NCBI GenBank assembly: GCA_017941735.1
Contig: JAGAVW010000057.1
Span: forward strand, 124,001-188,000
Source of the DNA: Solobacterium sp.
GTDB taxonomy: Bacteria > Bacillota_I > Bacilli_A > Erysipelotrichales > Erysipelotrichaceae
Direction of reading: 5' to 3'
DNA: 64,000 bases
Below are positions 52,608-61,231 of this stretch, in pieces. Both the position numbers and the translations under genes were made by a program. The notes beneath the pieces were generated by a model. That model worked only from the letters and a program-made list of their open reading frames with translations, ran no database searches and was not told the origin of the DNA. Within the stretch, counting starts at the first letter, position 1; each line of letters starts with the position of its first letter.

Positions 52608-55600
52608 TTTCTGGCTCCTTTTTATTTAAATTAGATAATACTTTTAAAGCCTCATCTTTTTCGCTACTATTTTCAACGTAATTATTTTGATATTTCTTCT
52701 TTGCCATTTTTGCCTTTGCTTCTTTGCGAAGACGATCAAATTCTCTATCATTTGCTTCTTTTTCCGCTAAAAGAATCTCTTTTCGGCTCAATACTTCCGT
52801 ATCAAATTTTTCCATTACTTGGGTCACATCCACTGGTGGTAATGGTTCATTTTTCTTACGTTCATTTTTCTCAATGCGCTCTTTCGCTACACGCTCTACC
52901 TTTTTCTTCTTACGCAATTTATGAATCAAATACCATAGGACTAATAATACGACCAATGTAACAAAGGTATAAACATACGCATATTCTAAATCAAAGGAAC
53001 GATTTGCTTCGTTGACAGATTCTACAGGATCTTCACTTGAATAGGTATTGGATGTGCGTCTTCCGATCAACATATATTGGCCATCTTTATTCCCTAAGAA
53101 AGTAATAGTATGGTCTGATTGTCTTGTATAACACTTTTCTACATCTCCATCTACTTCATCATAATAAAGAACGGTATATACTTCCCCTTCTGTATCATCC
53201 ACTGGCTTATGAATAGAAAATAAGACAGGTCCATCTAAACGGAAAACATCAAAATTCTTTTGTAGAGTAATCGTAAATGTATCAAAGATTTGATTCTCTA
53301 AGAACTCATTTTTTTGAATGAGTGCTTCATTGGCCACATCTGTAACACCTGGATGAATTTTGACACGATATGTATCTGCGAGTAATGGGTGCTTCTGTAA
53401 GGAATCCTCAAGTGGCACAGAAGTAGAAAGTCCCGAAATACCTAATTGGTATGTATTTGGTTCAATGACATAACGAATCTTATCTTCAAAAGATTTCTTT
53501 AAGATGGTATCAAACGAGCGAAGTTGCGCTTGGGTTAAATAAGGGACAACTGCTGCATCAATATCTGTTTTTAGCTTTAATAATTCTTCTTTATCTTTAT
53601 CCGTTAACGCATCTTTGCCTTCATATTTTTCGATTGCTTGGACAATTCGATTCTTAAGTCCCGTACGCGTTTGGTCAGCCTCTTTACTGATATGAATTGG
53701 GTAAGACGTTTTAGCTCCTGCATAGCTGACAATTACTTCTTGCTCTCCTTCTTCATCAAAAGAAAAGCCACTTACCATCGAAGAAGTCAACGCTACATCT
53801 TCTGTTGTTCCATCACTAAAATAAATACGGATTGTGCCATCTTGTAAGATGATTCGATCGTTCACTTCATATTCTTGATTTGGAAGCGTAAGCATTTCAA
53901 TCGCATCTACATCTTTATAATTAGCTCGATATGTAGTATCTGATGTAATGGAATTGATTTCTTTATCCCAACCTGTAAATAAGGCATTTTCTTTTTTAGG
54001 GATGATAATTGATGGTTTACTGCCACTTGGAAGATCATATGTGACAACTTCTTCTGCACCAGGAAAAGTGCCACCGGCGCCATCAAAAGTAACTGTCACA
54101 TAATCATTGCTTACAGGTGTATCACTACCAATTAAGACTTGTAGATCACTTTGTTTTACATAGCCAACATCATTTTTAAAGTCATATTTATAAGACAAAT
54201 CCACTTGCGCATTCTCATTTAATGTCGCATCACTTTGAATCTTATACCAACTACCAAAATCATTCTCAAAGGCTTCTAGGATTAAATATGCTTGGTCAGG
54301 GTTTTTGCCACTGTTATAGAATACTTTTGCGTTTGTTTCTGGGCTTTGATAGACATAGATGGAATCATTACTTGTCTTAATTCCTATTTGGTAATGGTTA
54401 TAGTCTTTTTCACCCATCAGTTGGTCTAAATTACCATAATAGGATGCTGCTTTTTCTCCCCAATAAGGATCATCAGAATAAGAAACATTCATACCTGCAG
54501 ATTGATTTCCAAAGAAACTACCATGGTATTGGGCTTTTAATGGACTTGCGAAGCTACCTGAAATATAGTATTTCGCATGCGAATAAATCGAATTATTAAT
54601 ATCTAAAAAGCGTGAGGCATTGGCTTCTTCTTCGGAATCATATGCCGCATGTCCAAATAGATTATTTCTTGTATAACTCAAAGAACTATGCCCATAGCCT
54701 GATTCACTTGCACTAAGGGATAACATCATTAACGCATTGGCACCATATTCATATTGGTATTGGAAAAATGCAGGTAACACCCCATAATATTGGGAGCGCG
54801 TTAATGTATCATCCATTGTATCTTTATCATCATCACGATAATGATCAATTGGTCCGGTAATTCCCATTACTTCATAGAAGTATTTTTCAACATCTTCTTG
54901 GGTTGCTGATGTAAGTGAACGGTGTGGTAAGTATTGGTAATAGTTGTAATAAGGTTCCTCTGGATTAATACTATTTTCACGTGTTCCGTAACGATAATCT
55001 TCTAATAAAAGATGTAAATCATCCGTACTATAGAAATAATGGCCATCATAACTATAATAAGTTTCTCCATCCTTAAGATAATCAGGTGTCTTACCACTAT
55101 TGATGATACTAATGTAATTATCCTCTTCCATATTTCCATTGATTTCATGGTAAAGAATTCCTTGGTCAGAGGTATACATAGTTAAACGTGTTGTTATATC
55201 CTCAATTGGGTAGATTTCCACATCTTCTAAATTAGCCCAACCAACGACTCCCGCCTGCATGAATTTGACCTTGTTGCCAGAGGAATCCGTATTTAAATAG
55301 GCCGCATCTACTCCATAACAGCCATTGACACTATTTTCTGTTTCATCCACATCATTCACAAAGGTTATACTCGTACTACAATCATCTGCTGTTTTGATCG
55401 CAATGATTCCATTTTCAACTTGATGAATGATGCCATCTTTAATAATTCCTAAATTGCCTTCGGCACGCCCTTCCTCGTTGGTGCGTCTTGTATATTCACG
55501 TAAGGCATCCACATAGTTCGCATACGCCCCAAAGTCTTCATTGCTAGTAAAATCCACCACATGAAAACTCCCATCCATTTCAAATTCCGTATGGGATAAT

Positions 55601-55674
55601 GCGGAAACTTCCGTAAATGGGCAAAGGAATAAAAAAAGATTTAATAATAAGTAAATCTTCATTAATTTATGCAT
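52597..55674 (-). CDS. Large membrane-anchored glucosaminidase-like surface protein
   Basis: 1025 residues. A signal peptide (1-25) is followed by an N-terminal region and a GH73-type N-acetylglucosaminidase domain (about 295-420; SLSASESGYGHSSLSYTRNNLFG with probable catalytic E324). An SH3-like segment (428-515), an InlB-type B-repeat (525-590; TFDGAGGTF, FTGWDKE) and a bacterial Ig-like domain (592-665) come next. A helical region, one TM (899-919) and a basic cytoplasmic tail of about 105 residues follow. It should cut peptidoglycan glycan strands while anchored at both membrane faces. No Shine-Dalgarno sequence is visible. Confidence 0.85.
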   Translation of the reverse strand: MHKLMKIYLLLNLFLFLCPFTEVSALSHTEFEMDGSFHVVDFTSNEDFGAYANYVDALREYTRRTNEEGRAEGNLGIIKDGIIHQVENGIIAIKTADDCSTSITFVNDVDETENSVNGCYGVDAAYLNTDSSGNKVKFMQAGVVGWANLEDVEIYPIEDITTRLTMYTSDQGILYHEINGNMEEDNYISIINSGKTPDYLKDGETYYSYDGHYFYSTDDLHLLLEDYRYGTRENSINPEEPYYNYYQYLPHRSLTSATQEDVEKYFYEVMGITGPIDHYRDDDKDTMDDTLTRSQYYGVLPAFFQYQYEYGANALMMLSLSASESGYGHSSLSYTRNNLFGHAAYDSEEEANASRFLDINNSIYSHAKYYISGSFASPLKAQYHGSFFGNQSAGMNVSYSDDPYWGEKAASYYGNLDQLMGEKDYNHYQIGIKTSNDSIYVYQSPETNAKVFYNSGKNPDQAYLILEAFENDFGSWYKIQSDATLNENAQVDLSYKYDFKNDVGYVKQSDLQVLIGSDTPVSNDYVTVTFDGAGGTFPGAEEVVTYDLPSGSKPSIIIPKKENALFTGWDKEINSITSDTTYRANYKDVDAIEMLTLPNQEYEVNDRIILQDGTIRIYFSDGTTEDVALTSSMVSGFSFDEEGEQEVIVSYAGAKTSYPIHISKEADQTRTGLKNRIVQAIEKYEGKDALTDKDKEELLKLKTDIDAAVVPYLTQAQLRSFDTILKKSFEDKIRYVIEPNTYQLGISGLSTSVPLEDSLQKHPLLADTYRVKIHPGVTDVANEALIQKNEFLENQIFDTFTITLQKNFDVFRLDGPVLFSIHKPVDDTEGEVYTVLYYDEVDGDVEKCYTRQSDHTITFLGNKDGQYMLIGRRTSNTYSSEDPVESVNEANRSFDLEYAYVYTFVTLVVLLVLWYLIHKLRKKKKVERVAKERIEKNERKKNEPLPPVDVTQVMEKFDTEVLSRKEILLAEKEANDREFDRLRKEAKAKMAKKKYQNNYVENSSEKDEALKVLSNLNKKEPESDQ

Positions 55675-55682
55675 ACCAATAT

Positions 55683-55710
55683 ATTTTACTCATATTGAAG
55701 AATAAATCAA
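55683..55710 (-). promoter_or_regulatory. Promoter of the glucosaminidase-like gene
   Basis: TTGATT (55710-55705), a 16-nt spacer and TAAAAT (55688-55683), only 8 nt before the ATG at 55674. This predicts a leaderless transcript. Confidence 0.45.
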
Positions 55711-55711
55711 A

Positions 55712-56545
55712 TTATTCCGGAATCCAAATTAAGAATGAGATGGGCGAAATGGTATATTTCTTCGTAAATTCTTCTGGTGACATAACGGTATATTTATCTC
55801 CATAAACCGCATTATAAAAGTGATATCTTCCATCTTCCGTTTTCCGATAAGTCACAAAATGAGAACCTCTTTTATGAATATACAACAAAATACCACATTT
55901 ACTCTTTGCCATATTGCGCAAACAAACAGACTTAAACGCATGGGTAATGCGCACTGGTAAGCCATTGCGGCGTAAATATAAGAAAATACGATAAATGGAT
56001 TCCCCAAACACTTCACCTAATAAATTACCTTTAGATAATGCAGTGGATACTTCTTGGATGGTTTGTTCTTTTCCACATAGTTTTAATAGATTATAGGCAG
56101 AAATCCACCCACATCCATTACGCTTGGAACTCAAAAATCCAAAGCGAACATTCTCCGTTAAACCTTGATGAACAATAAAACCTTCCTCATCAAAAGCTTG
56201 ATTTGGGATTAAATAACGATATGGTTCCACTTCTCTTACTAAGGCTTTTTCCTCTTCTTTGAAAAGTTGTTTTAATAAGCGTGCTTTAATTGCTTCATTT
56301 TCTCCAATATAAACAATGCGATCTGGTTTTTCGTTTGTAATAATATGATTCAAAACCAAAGAAGCATTGCGCGAAATCGAATCCTTTTCGCTATCTAATA
56401 TTTCCATATCAAAAAAGACCGTTTTTTCATCTTTAAAAGCGCGATAAAAACCAACAATACGTCGTCCATCGCTTAAAACATATTGCGATACGAGTACCGA
56501 ATCAATATAGCCTTCACGGTCTTTTCGAATAAAAACACGATTCAT
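55712..56545 (-). CDS. C39-like cysteine-protease-fold protein of unknown function
   Basis: 277 residues with no signal peptide, hence cytosolic. The N-terminal 110 residues have an alpha/beta look with a possible degenerate acyltransferase character that I cannot confirm. The C-terminal part (about 140-270) resembles papain-like C39 peptidases: Cys in KRNGCGWISAYNLL, His in RGSHFVTY and Asn/Asp after YHFYNAVYG. Whether it is active is unknown. It starts 1 nt after the DUF4230 gene without its own ribosome binding site and precedes the wall hydrolase gene. Confidence 0.65.
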   Translation of the reverse strand: MNRVFIRKDREGYIDSVLVSQYVLSDGRRIVGFYRAFKDEKTVFFDMEILDSEKDSISRNASLVLNHIITNEKPDRIVYIGENEAIKARLLKQLFKEEEKALVREVEPYRYLIPNQAFDEEGFIVHQGLTENVRFGFLSSKRNGCGWISAYNLLKLCGKEQTIQEVSTALSKGNLLGEVFGESIYRIFLYLRRNGLPVRITHAFKSVCLRNMAKSKCGILLYIHKRGSHFVTYRKTEDGRYHFYNAVYGDKYTVMSPEEFTKKYTISPISFLIWIPE

Positions 56546-56546
56546 G

Positions 56547-57110
56547 TTAAATAATTTCTAATGTCCTTCCACTACCAATGGTAGGCTTAATAAGCTTTGA
56601 AATGACGGCTTCTGCCTGCTTACGTGCTTGTGCTTTTAATTGTTCAAAATCAATATGTTTTTGGGCATCTTCACGTGCCATTTGGATTGCATTTGAGATG
56701 TCTTCTTTATTATTCCAGTTAAATAACGCAAAATGCTCATCATAAAAACGCAAGCTATCTGTATCGATTTCAATGGATTGAATTTCCGTTTCTGGCATTT
56801 CAATACGCACCGTTTTAGGTGTAACTTTCACGATGGCTTTTGATAAATCAATACCAGCACGGATATTTGCTTGATAAATCATGGAAAAGGATTTTTTCGT
56901 CATCCATGGAATCGTACCATCTTCATACTTGACTAAATCCACATACATTAAATTTGTAGTCGTTAAATCACTACAATCAGAAAGTCTTGATTCAATTAAG
57001 GAACTCGTGATAGAGGTTTTTTTCTTTTGTCTTTGAACTAATTGTGCAACCAAAAAACCAATTACAATTCCTGCAAGAATCAAAATAATAACAACAATTG
57101 GTTTTGACAT
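56547..57110 (-). CDS. DUF4230 membrane-anchored protein
   Basis: 187 residues. An N-terminal membrane helix (about 4-24) and RQKKKT stop-transfer are followed by a domain of the DUF4230 type (SLIESRLSDCSDLTTTNLMYVDL; KSFSMIYQANIRAGIDLSKAIVKV; a C-terminal Ala/Lys-rich helix). Function is unknown. GAGGGG lies 8 nt before the ATG. It has its own promoter and leads the unit DUF4230-C39-like, next to ftsZ. Confidence 0.8.
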   Translation of the reverse strand: MSKPIVVIILILAGIVIGFLVAQLVQRQKKKTSITSSLIESRLSDCSDLTTTNLMYVDLVKYEDGTIPWMTKKSFSMIYQANIRAGIDLSKAIVKVTPKTVRIEMPETEIQSIEIDTDSLRFYDEHFALFNWNNKEDISNAIQMAREDAQKHIDFEQLKAQARKQAEAVISKLIKPTIGSGRTLEII

Positions 57111-57128
57111 ATTATATTCCCCTCACAT

Positions 57129-57158
57129 ATCATAGCATCTATTTTGACCAATGTTCAA
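57129..57158 (-). promoter_or_regulatory. Promoter of the DUF4230 gene
   Basis: TTGAAC (57158-57153), an 18-nt spacer and TATGAT (57134-57129), preceded by TGC. Confidence 0.6.
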
Positions 57159-57162
57159 AATA

Positions 57163-57196
57163 AAGCGAAAAAAAAGGATGTTTTTCAACATCCTTT
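57163..57196 (-). terminator. ftsZ terminator
   Basis: AAAGGATGTT and AACATCCTTT form a 10-bp stem with a 4-nt loop, followed by about eight Ts on the minus strand, just after the ftsZ stop. Confidence 0.9.
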
Positions 57197-57200
57197 CAGA

Positions 57201-58316
57201 TTACATACGATTGAAGAAATTAGGAATTCCGGAATCTTCTTCTGGTTCTTCTACAACAGAAGAGAAATTACCGAAGCTCAATCCATCATCTTCAGAGCTC
57301 GAAACAACCCCTGGATTTTGTGCTGAAGCAATTGGGTTCTTGTCTGCTGCAGGTCCATCCGTTTCAATCATTGTTGCTCTAGGAAGATCAAACCCTGTTG
57401 CGATAACCGTTACGATAATGGATTCGCCAATCTTATCATTAATTGCCACACCGAAGATAATATCGATATCATTTCCAGCGGCTTGACGGATAAAGTCAAC
57501 TGCTTCTTGTGCATCATAAGCGGTCATACCAGCGCCACCCGTAACATTAACAATTGCACTCTTTGCGCCAGTGATTTGTGCTTCTAACAATGGGGATTGA
57601 ATTGCCTTTGTTGCAGCATCTCTTGCTTTATTTTCACCAGAAGCCATGCCAATACCAATTAAGGCACTGCCTTGGCCTTCCATGACGCTCTTAATATCAG
57701 CGAAGTCAAGGTTAATCATTGCTGGTACAGCAATTAAGTCTGTAATGGTTTGTACACCTTGACGTAAGATGTTGTCTGCTTCTTTAAATGCATCTTCAAA
57801 AGGAATATGACCAATTACTTCCAATACTTTGTTATTCGAAATAATAATCAAACTATCTACATATTCTTTTAATTGCTCAAGACCTTGTTCTGCTTGCACC
57901 ATACGACGTCTGCCTTCAAACGCAAATGGTTTTGTCACAATACCGACAGTTAAGCAACCGAGTTCTTTTGCAATCTTAGCAAATAATGGAGAAGCACCTG
58001 TTCCTGTACCACCGCCTAAACCAGCAGTTAGGAATACCATATCTGCCCCTTCCATTGCTTTCTTAATTTCTGCTTCACTTTCAACGGCAGCCTTACGTCC
58101 ATTGTCTGGATTTCCTCCAGCACCAAGACCTTCTCTACCTAATTGAAGTTTATTTGCAACTGGAGATACATCTAATGCTTGTAAATCGGTATTTGCAACG
58201 TAGAATTCAACACCTTGAACTCCTTCTTGCACCATGCGATTTACTGCATTACTTCCAGCACCGCCAATGCCAAAGACTTTAATCTTTGCAATTTGATTGA
58301 ACGATAAATCAGCCAT
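57201..58316 (-). CDS. ftsZ: Cell division protein FtsZ
   Basis: 371 residues. The tubulin signature GGGTGTG is at 101-107, with VFGIGGAGSNAVNRM near the N-terminus and the T7 synergy loop NLDFADIKSVM. A variable linker leads to the conserved C-terminal peptide DSGIPNFFNRM, which contacts FtsA, EzrA and SepF. It follows ftsA by 14 nt and ends in a strong terminator. Confidence 0.97.
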   Translation of the reverse strand: MADLSFNQIAKIKVFGIGGAGSNAVNRMVQEGVQGVEFYVANTDLQALDVSPVANKLQLGREGLGAGGNPDNGRKAAVESEAEIKKAMEGADMVFLTAGLGGGTGTGASPLFAKIAKELGCLTVGIVTKPFAFEGRRRMVQAEQGLEQLKEYVDSLIIISNNKVLEVIGHIPFEDAFKEADNILRQGVQTITDLIAVPAMINLDFADIKSVMEGQGSALIGIGMASGENKARDAATKAIQSPLLEAQITGAKSAIVNVTGGAGMTAYDAQEAVDFIRQAAGNDIDIIFGVAINDKIGESIIVTVIATGFDLPRATMIETDGPAADKNPIASAQNPGVVSSSEDDGLSFGNFSSVVEEPEEDSGIPNFFNRM

Positions 58317-58330
58317 ATTCTAATCCCCTC

Positions 58331-59587
58331 TTACTTCTTCGTATTACCGAACATTCCTTTTAATTTTTTTGTTAACGTATCTTCTTGATCTTCTTTTCTT
58401 TCCCGATACGATACCGATTTCATAAATGCATCCATGTCTAAACTGTTGTCTTTATATCCTGTAATTGGAAGCTTATCTTTATAGGCATAGAATAAACCAA
58501 GACAAGAAGTCATACCTGCATTCCGGCCACCTAAAGTTTCCGGAATATAGTTACGAACTTCGCAGTTTAAACGTTTTTGGAGCAACTCATTAAGGCCTTG
58601 CATTTCGCCGCCCTCTCCAGTAATTTTAACAGTAGTCGGTGCTGCTTGCAAGATTCCAGACAATAATTTTTCCATATCAGAAAGCCACTCTTCAACCGCA
58701 GGTTGAATGCATTCACACAATTCTTTTTCCGTAATCTTTTTCGCATTTCCTTCTTCCGACCAAATATAAACTGGATTATCGGAATATACTTTTTCATTTA
58801 AGCGTGCACTATACTTAACAAGCTCTGCAGCTTGGGCACGTTCTAAACCATACTGTTCAACAAGATTGCTCGCAATGGTTCCTACCCCAATCGGCACAAT
58901 CCCACATTCCATTAATTTTCCTTTTGCTAGACGTCCAACAGTTGTTGCTTCGCGTTCCATCTTCAATAGGATGACATTTTGATCCACCGCTTGTTCGAAG
59001 AGTGCTGCTTCTTTCGCTGCCGCAAATACATCTAAGAAAATATCCATCACTTGTAATCCTGCCTTTTCAATGCAGCCTACTAATGTGAAGGCAAATTGAC
59101 GATCTGCACACAGCAAATCAATATCAACCGTTAATTCATTTGCTTTTTCATTAATGGGAATACGACGTGATGCAATTCCATCAATCGTATATTTCACACA
59201 TACGGTTTGAATTAAAGCCAAATCTTTATCAATGGAAACGCCTTGTGCGTTTTTAATCGCATTATGGATATCTTTTACAGTAATTAAGCCATCTAATCCT
59301 TCAACAGGAACCGTCGCTTTTACGGATTTACGCTTCATACGCCAGGAAGGAATGGATAGAATGACGCGCTCGACATCAGCTCCAAGCATTTTTGCGGTTT
59401 CATCAGCAGCTTGGCGTACAATACGCGTTACTTCTTCAGGATTTTTTACACTATCATAGGTAATACTGTCCGTAGGAATACGCTCCACTTTTAAAATATT
59501 AAAGCGCGTATTAAAAAATTCTCCTACTACCATACGCACTTCATGATCTGCAACTTCGATTGCCGCAAAGATTTCTTTTTCTTCCAC
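58331..59587 (-). CDS. ftsA: Cell division protein FtsA
   Basis: 418 residues from a GTG at 59587, which has AAGGAG 8 nt upstream; the frame extends to 59626 but that part includes the promoter. The actin-like fold shows the phosphate and connect motifs around ILLKMEREATTVGRLAKGK and VKITGEGGEMQGL. The 1C domain (SHS2) has SIPSWRMKRKSVKATVP. A C-terminal amphipathic helix (TKKLKGMFGN) should bind the membrane. It tethers FtsZ. The nearby dcw genes ftsQ, ftsW and murG are not in this window. Confidence 0.92.
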   Translation of the reverse strand: MEEKEIFAAIEVADHEVRMVVGEFFNTRFNILKVERIPTDSITYDSVKNPEEVTRIVRQAADETAKMLGADVERVILSIPSWRMKRKSVKATVPVEGLDGLITVKDIHNAIKNAQGVSIDKDLALIQTVCVKYTIDGIASRRIPINEKANELTVDIDLLCADRQFAFTLVGCIEKAGLQVMDIFLDVFAAAKEAALFEQAVDQNVILLKMEREATTVGRLAKGKLMECGIVPIGVGTIASNLVEQYGLERAQAAELVKYSARLNEKVYSDNPVYIWSEEGNAKKITEKELCECIQPAVEEWLSDMEKLLSGILQAAPTTVKITGEGGEMQGLNELLQKRLNCEVRNYIPETLGGRNAGMTSCLGLFYAYKDKLPITGYKDNSLDMDAFMKSVSYRERKEDQEDTLTKKLKGMFGNTKK

Positions 59588-59616
59588 TGTAAAAACTCCT
59601 TCCACAATATAAAAAC

Positions 59617-59625
59617 ATTTTAGCA
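59617..59625 (-). promoter_or_regulatory. Promoter of ftsA-ftsZ, extended -10
   Basis: TGC-TAAAAT on the minus strand, 29 nt before the GTG of ftsA. No consensus -35. Confidence 0.5.
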
Positions 59626-59657
59626 CAAAAAAAGTGTATTAAAAATAAAATAAAGAA

Positions 59658-59686
59658 TTGCATTTCATTTCGAACCATGGTAACCT
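59658..59686 (+). promoter_or_regulatory. rpmB promoter (tentative)
   Basis: TTGCAT (59658-59663), a 17-nt spacer and TAACCT (59681-59686). The -10 is poor but recurs at gmk. Confidence 0.4.
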
Positions 59687-59717
59687 AATAAAGCGAAAAA
59701 TAAAGGAGGTACTGGTA

Positions 59718-59927
59718 ATGTCTAAAGTTTGTGCCGTATCCGGTAAAAAAGCAATGACTGGTAACAGACGTTCCCACTCTTTACGTGCTACACGTCGTAA
59801 ATGGAATGTCAACTTACAAAAAGTACGTATGATCGTAGACGGAAAACCTAAAACCGTACGCATCTCTGCGCGTGCTATGAAAACACTTAAAGGTGGAGCA
59901 AAAGTCAAAGCTGCAAAAGCTGCTTAA
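59718..59927 (+). CDS. rpmB: Ribosomal protein L28
   Basis: 69 residues from the ATG at 59718 with AAAGGAGG upstream. It begins [21 protein letters not shown], the usual L28 start. Only one cysteine remains at the N-terminus, so no zinc ribbon is expected. It lies divergent from ftsA. In B. subtilis rpmB neighbours the prkC-rsgA-rpe cluster, as here. Confidence 0.96.
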   Translation: MSKVCAVSGKKAMTGNRRSHSLRATRRKWNVNLQKVRMIVDGKPKTVRISARAMKTLKGGAKVKAAKAA

Positions 59928-59956
59928 TCGATAGTGGATTAAAAAAACAAAACGAA

Positions 59957-59980
59957 AAGATTGCCTATGGCAATTTTTTT
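59957..59980 (+). terminator. rpmB terminator
   Basis: ATTGCC, loop TAT, GGCAAT followed by TTTTTT. Confidence 0.85.
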
Positions 59981-59998
59981 CTGTATTCCCAAATATTA

Positions 59999-60028
59999 TT
60001 GATTACAATATTTCATAATTACTATATT
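59999..60028 (+). promoter_or_regulatory. Promoter of the YwaF-like gene
   Basis: TTGATT (59999-60004), an 18-nt spacer and TATATT (60023-60028). Confidence 0.5.
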
Positions 60029-60075
60029 ATTAAAGAAAGCCTGTTTAGGTATGAAATAGCAGTTAGGAGTTATTT

Positions 60076-60855
60076 ATGTTTTCGTATCAACACATTATTT
60101 GGTTAGTTATCTGTCTCATTCTTATCACAGTTGTTATCTACGAATATGACAAGAAAAGGCCATCTTTAAATAGCGTCCTTACCACTGCTTGTGTCATAAG
60201 TGCCTTATCAGAAATTGTGAAGGTATTTAGTGTGATTGAACTTGTCCCTTCAAAAACAGGAGACTTATTACTACCCTATATTCCTTTAAACCATCTTCCT
60301 TTGCACTTTTGTTCCATTCAAATTCTATTGATTTATTACGTTCGTTTCACACGAAATCAAAAACAACGTGAAAATATACTAGCCTTTATTTATCCTACTT
60401 CCATTGCTGGAGCGATTGCTGCCTTATTGATGCCTTCGATTTTCACAACAAGTATTCCAGTGGAAAAGGCATTTGTCTCACCACTTTCCTATCAATTCTT
60501 TCTTTTCCATTCCATGCTAGTGGCCTTAGGCATTATTATTCTCAAAAGTAAAGAAATCCATTGGCAGAAAAAACATATGTATTACACCATTGGTTTTGTA
60601 TTCCTATTAGGATTTATCTCCATTTATGCCAATTCCTTATTCGCATCCCCTATCTATGAAGATGGTAAACTTGTGAGTGTCGATTTCTGGACAAATTTCT
60701 TCTTTACCTATCAAAATCCATTGGGAATTCAAATTACAAAATTATGGCACTGGTTCCTTTATCTATTCATTATCAGTTTACTAGCAGTGAGTATTATTTT
60801 CTTATTCTATTACCCACTCGTTTTCAAAAAGAAACGCAATATACAAGCAAATTAG
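60076..60855 (+). CDS. YwaF-like (TIGR02206) membrane protein
   Basis: 259 residues with about seven membrane helices. The motifs NHLPLHFCSIQ and FLFHSMLV are typical of the YwaF/TIGR02206 family, whose function is unknown. TTAGGAG lies 6 nt before the ATG. It is a single gene with its own promoter, and its stop overlaps the convergent DUF2752 gene by 4 bases. Confidence 0.8.
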   Translation: MFSYQHIIWLVICLILITVVIYEYDKKRPSLNSVLTTACVISALSEIVKVFSVIELVPSKTGDLLLPYIPLNHLPLHFCSIQILLIYYVRFTRNQKQRENILAFIYPTSIAGAIAALLMPSIFTTSIPVEKAFVSPLSYQFFLFHSMLVALGIIILKSKEIHWQKKHMYYTIGFVFLLGFISIYANSLFASPIYEDGKLVSVDFWTNFFFTYQNPLGIQITKLWHWFLYLFIISLLAVSIIFLFYYPLVFKKKRNIQAN

Positions 60856-61223
60856 AAAAGCAATTTCCATAGCAACCCATTTTCGGGCTCAAATACAACG
60901 ATTGAATCATGCGGATTCAACATCCGTATCAAATAAACCACAAGAAATAAAAACAATACCAAATGGAGTAATTTCTGATATACACCATCTGGTATTTTTG
61001 TACGTAAGAAATATCCTAAAACCATAAAAATAGGAAGGATAAAAAGTGGATGATATGTGAATGCTTTGGAAAAATCCAAATGGATTAAGGATGCCCAAGC
61101 ACGCGACATTCCACATCCTGGGCACGAAATGCCCGTAAAGAAATGGATTGGACATGCAAGCCCAAACCATTCAAATAAAACTAGGAGCAATAACATCACA
61201 AGAACAAGCGAAACTTTCTTCAT
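60852..61223 (-). CDS. DUF2752 membrane protein
   Basis: 123 residues with three membrane helices. The family motif CPIHFFTGISCPGCGMSRAW, with its three cysteines, is at about 24-43. The function of DUF2752 is not known; the cysteines may bind a metal. AAAGGAG precedes the ATG. It lies 8 nt after rpe and is probably the last gene of the prkC-rsgA-rpe transcript. Confidence 0.82.
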   Translation of the reverse strand: MKKVSLVLVMLLLLVLFEWFGLACPIHFFTGISCPGCGMSRAWASLIHLDFSKAFTYHPLFILPIFMVLGYFLRTKIPDGVYQKLLHLVLFLFLVVYLIRMLNPHDSIVVFEPENGLLWKLLF

Positions 61224-61231
61224 AATCTCCT

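Noticed and set aside
52597-55674. The surface protein as a wall-anchored LPXTG adhesin
   Set aside because: There is no LPXTG motif; after the membrane helix comes a basic tail of about 105 residues, so it is a membrane-spanning protein.
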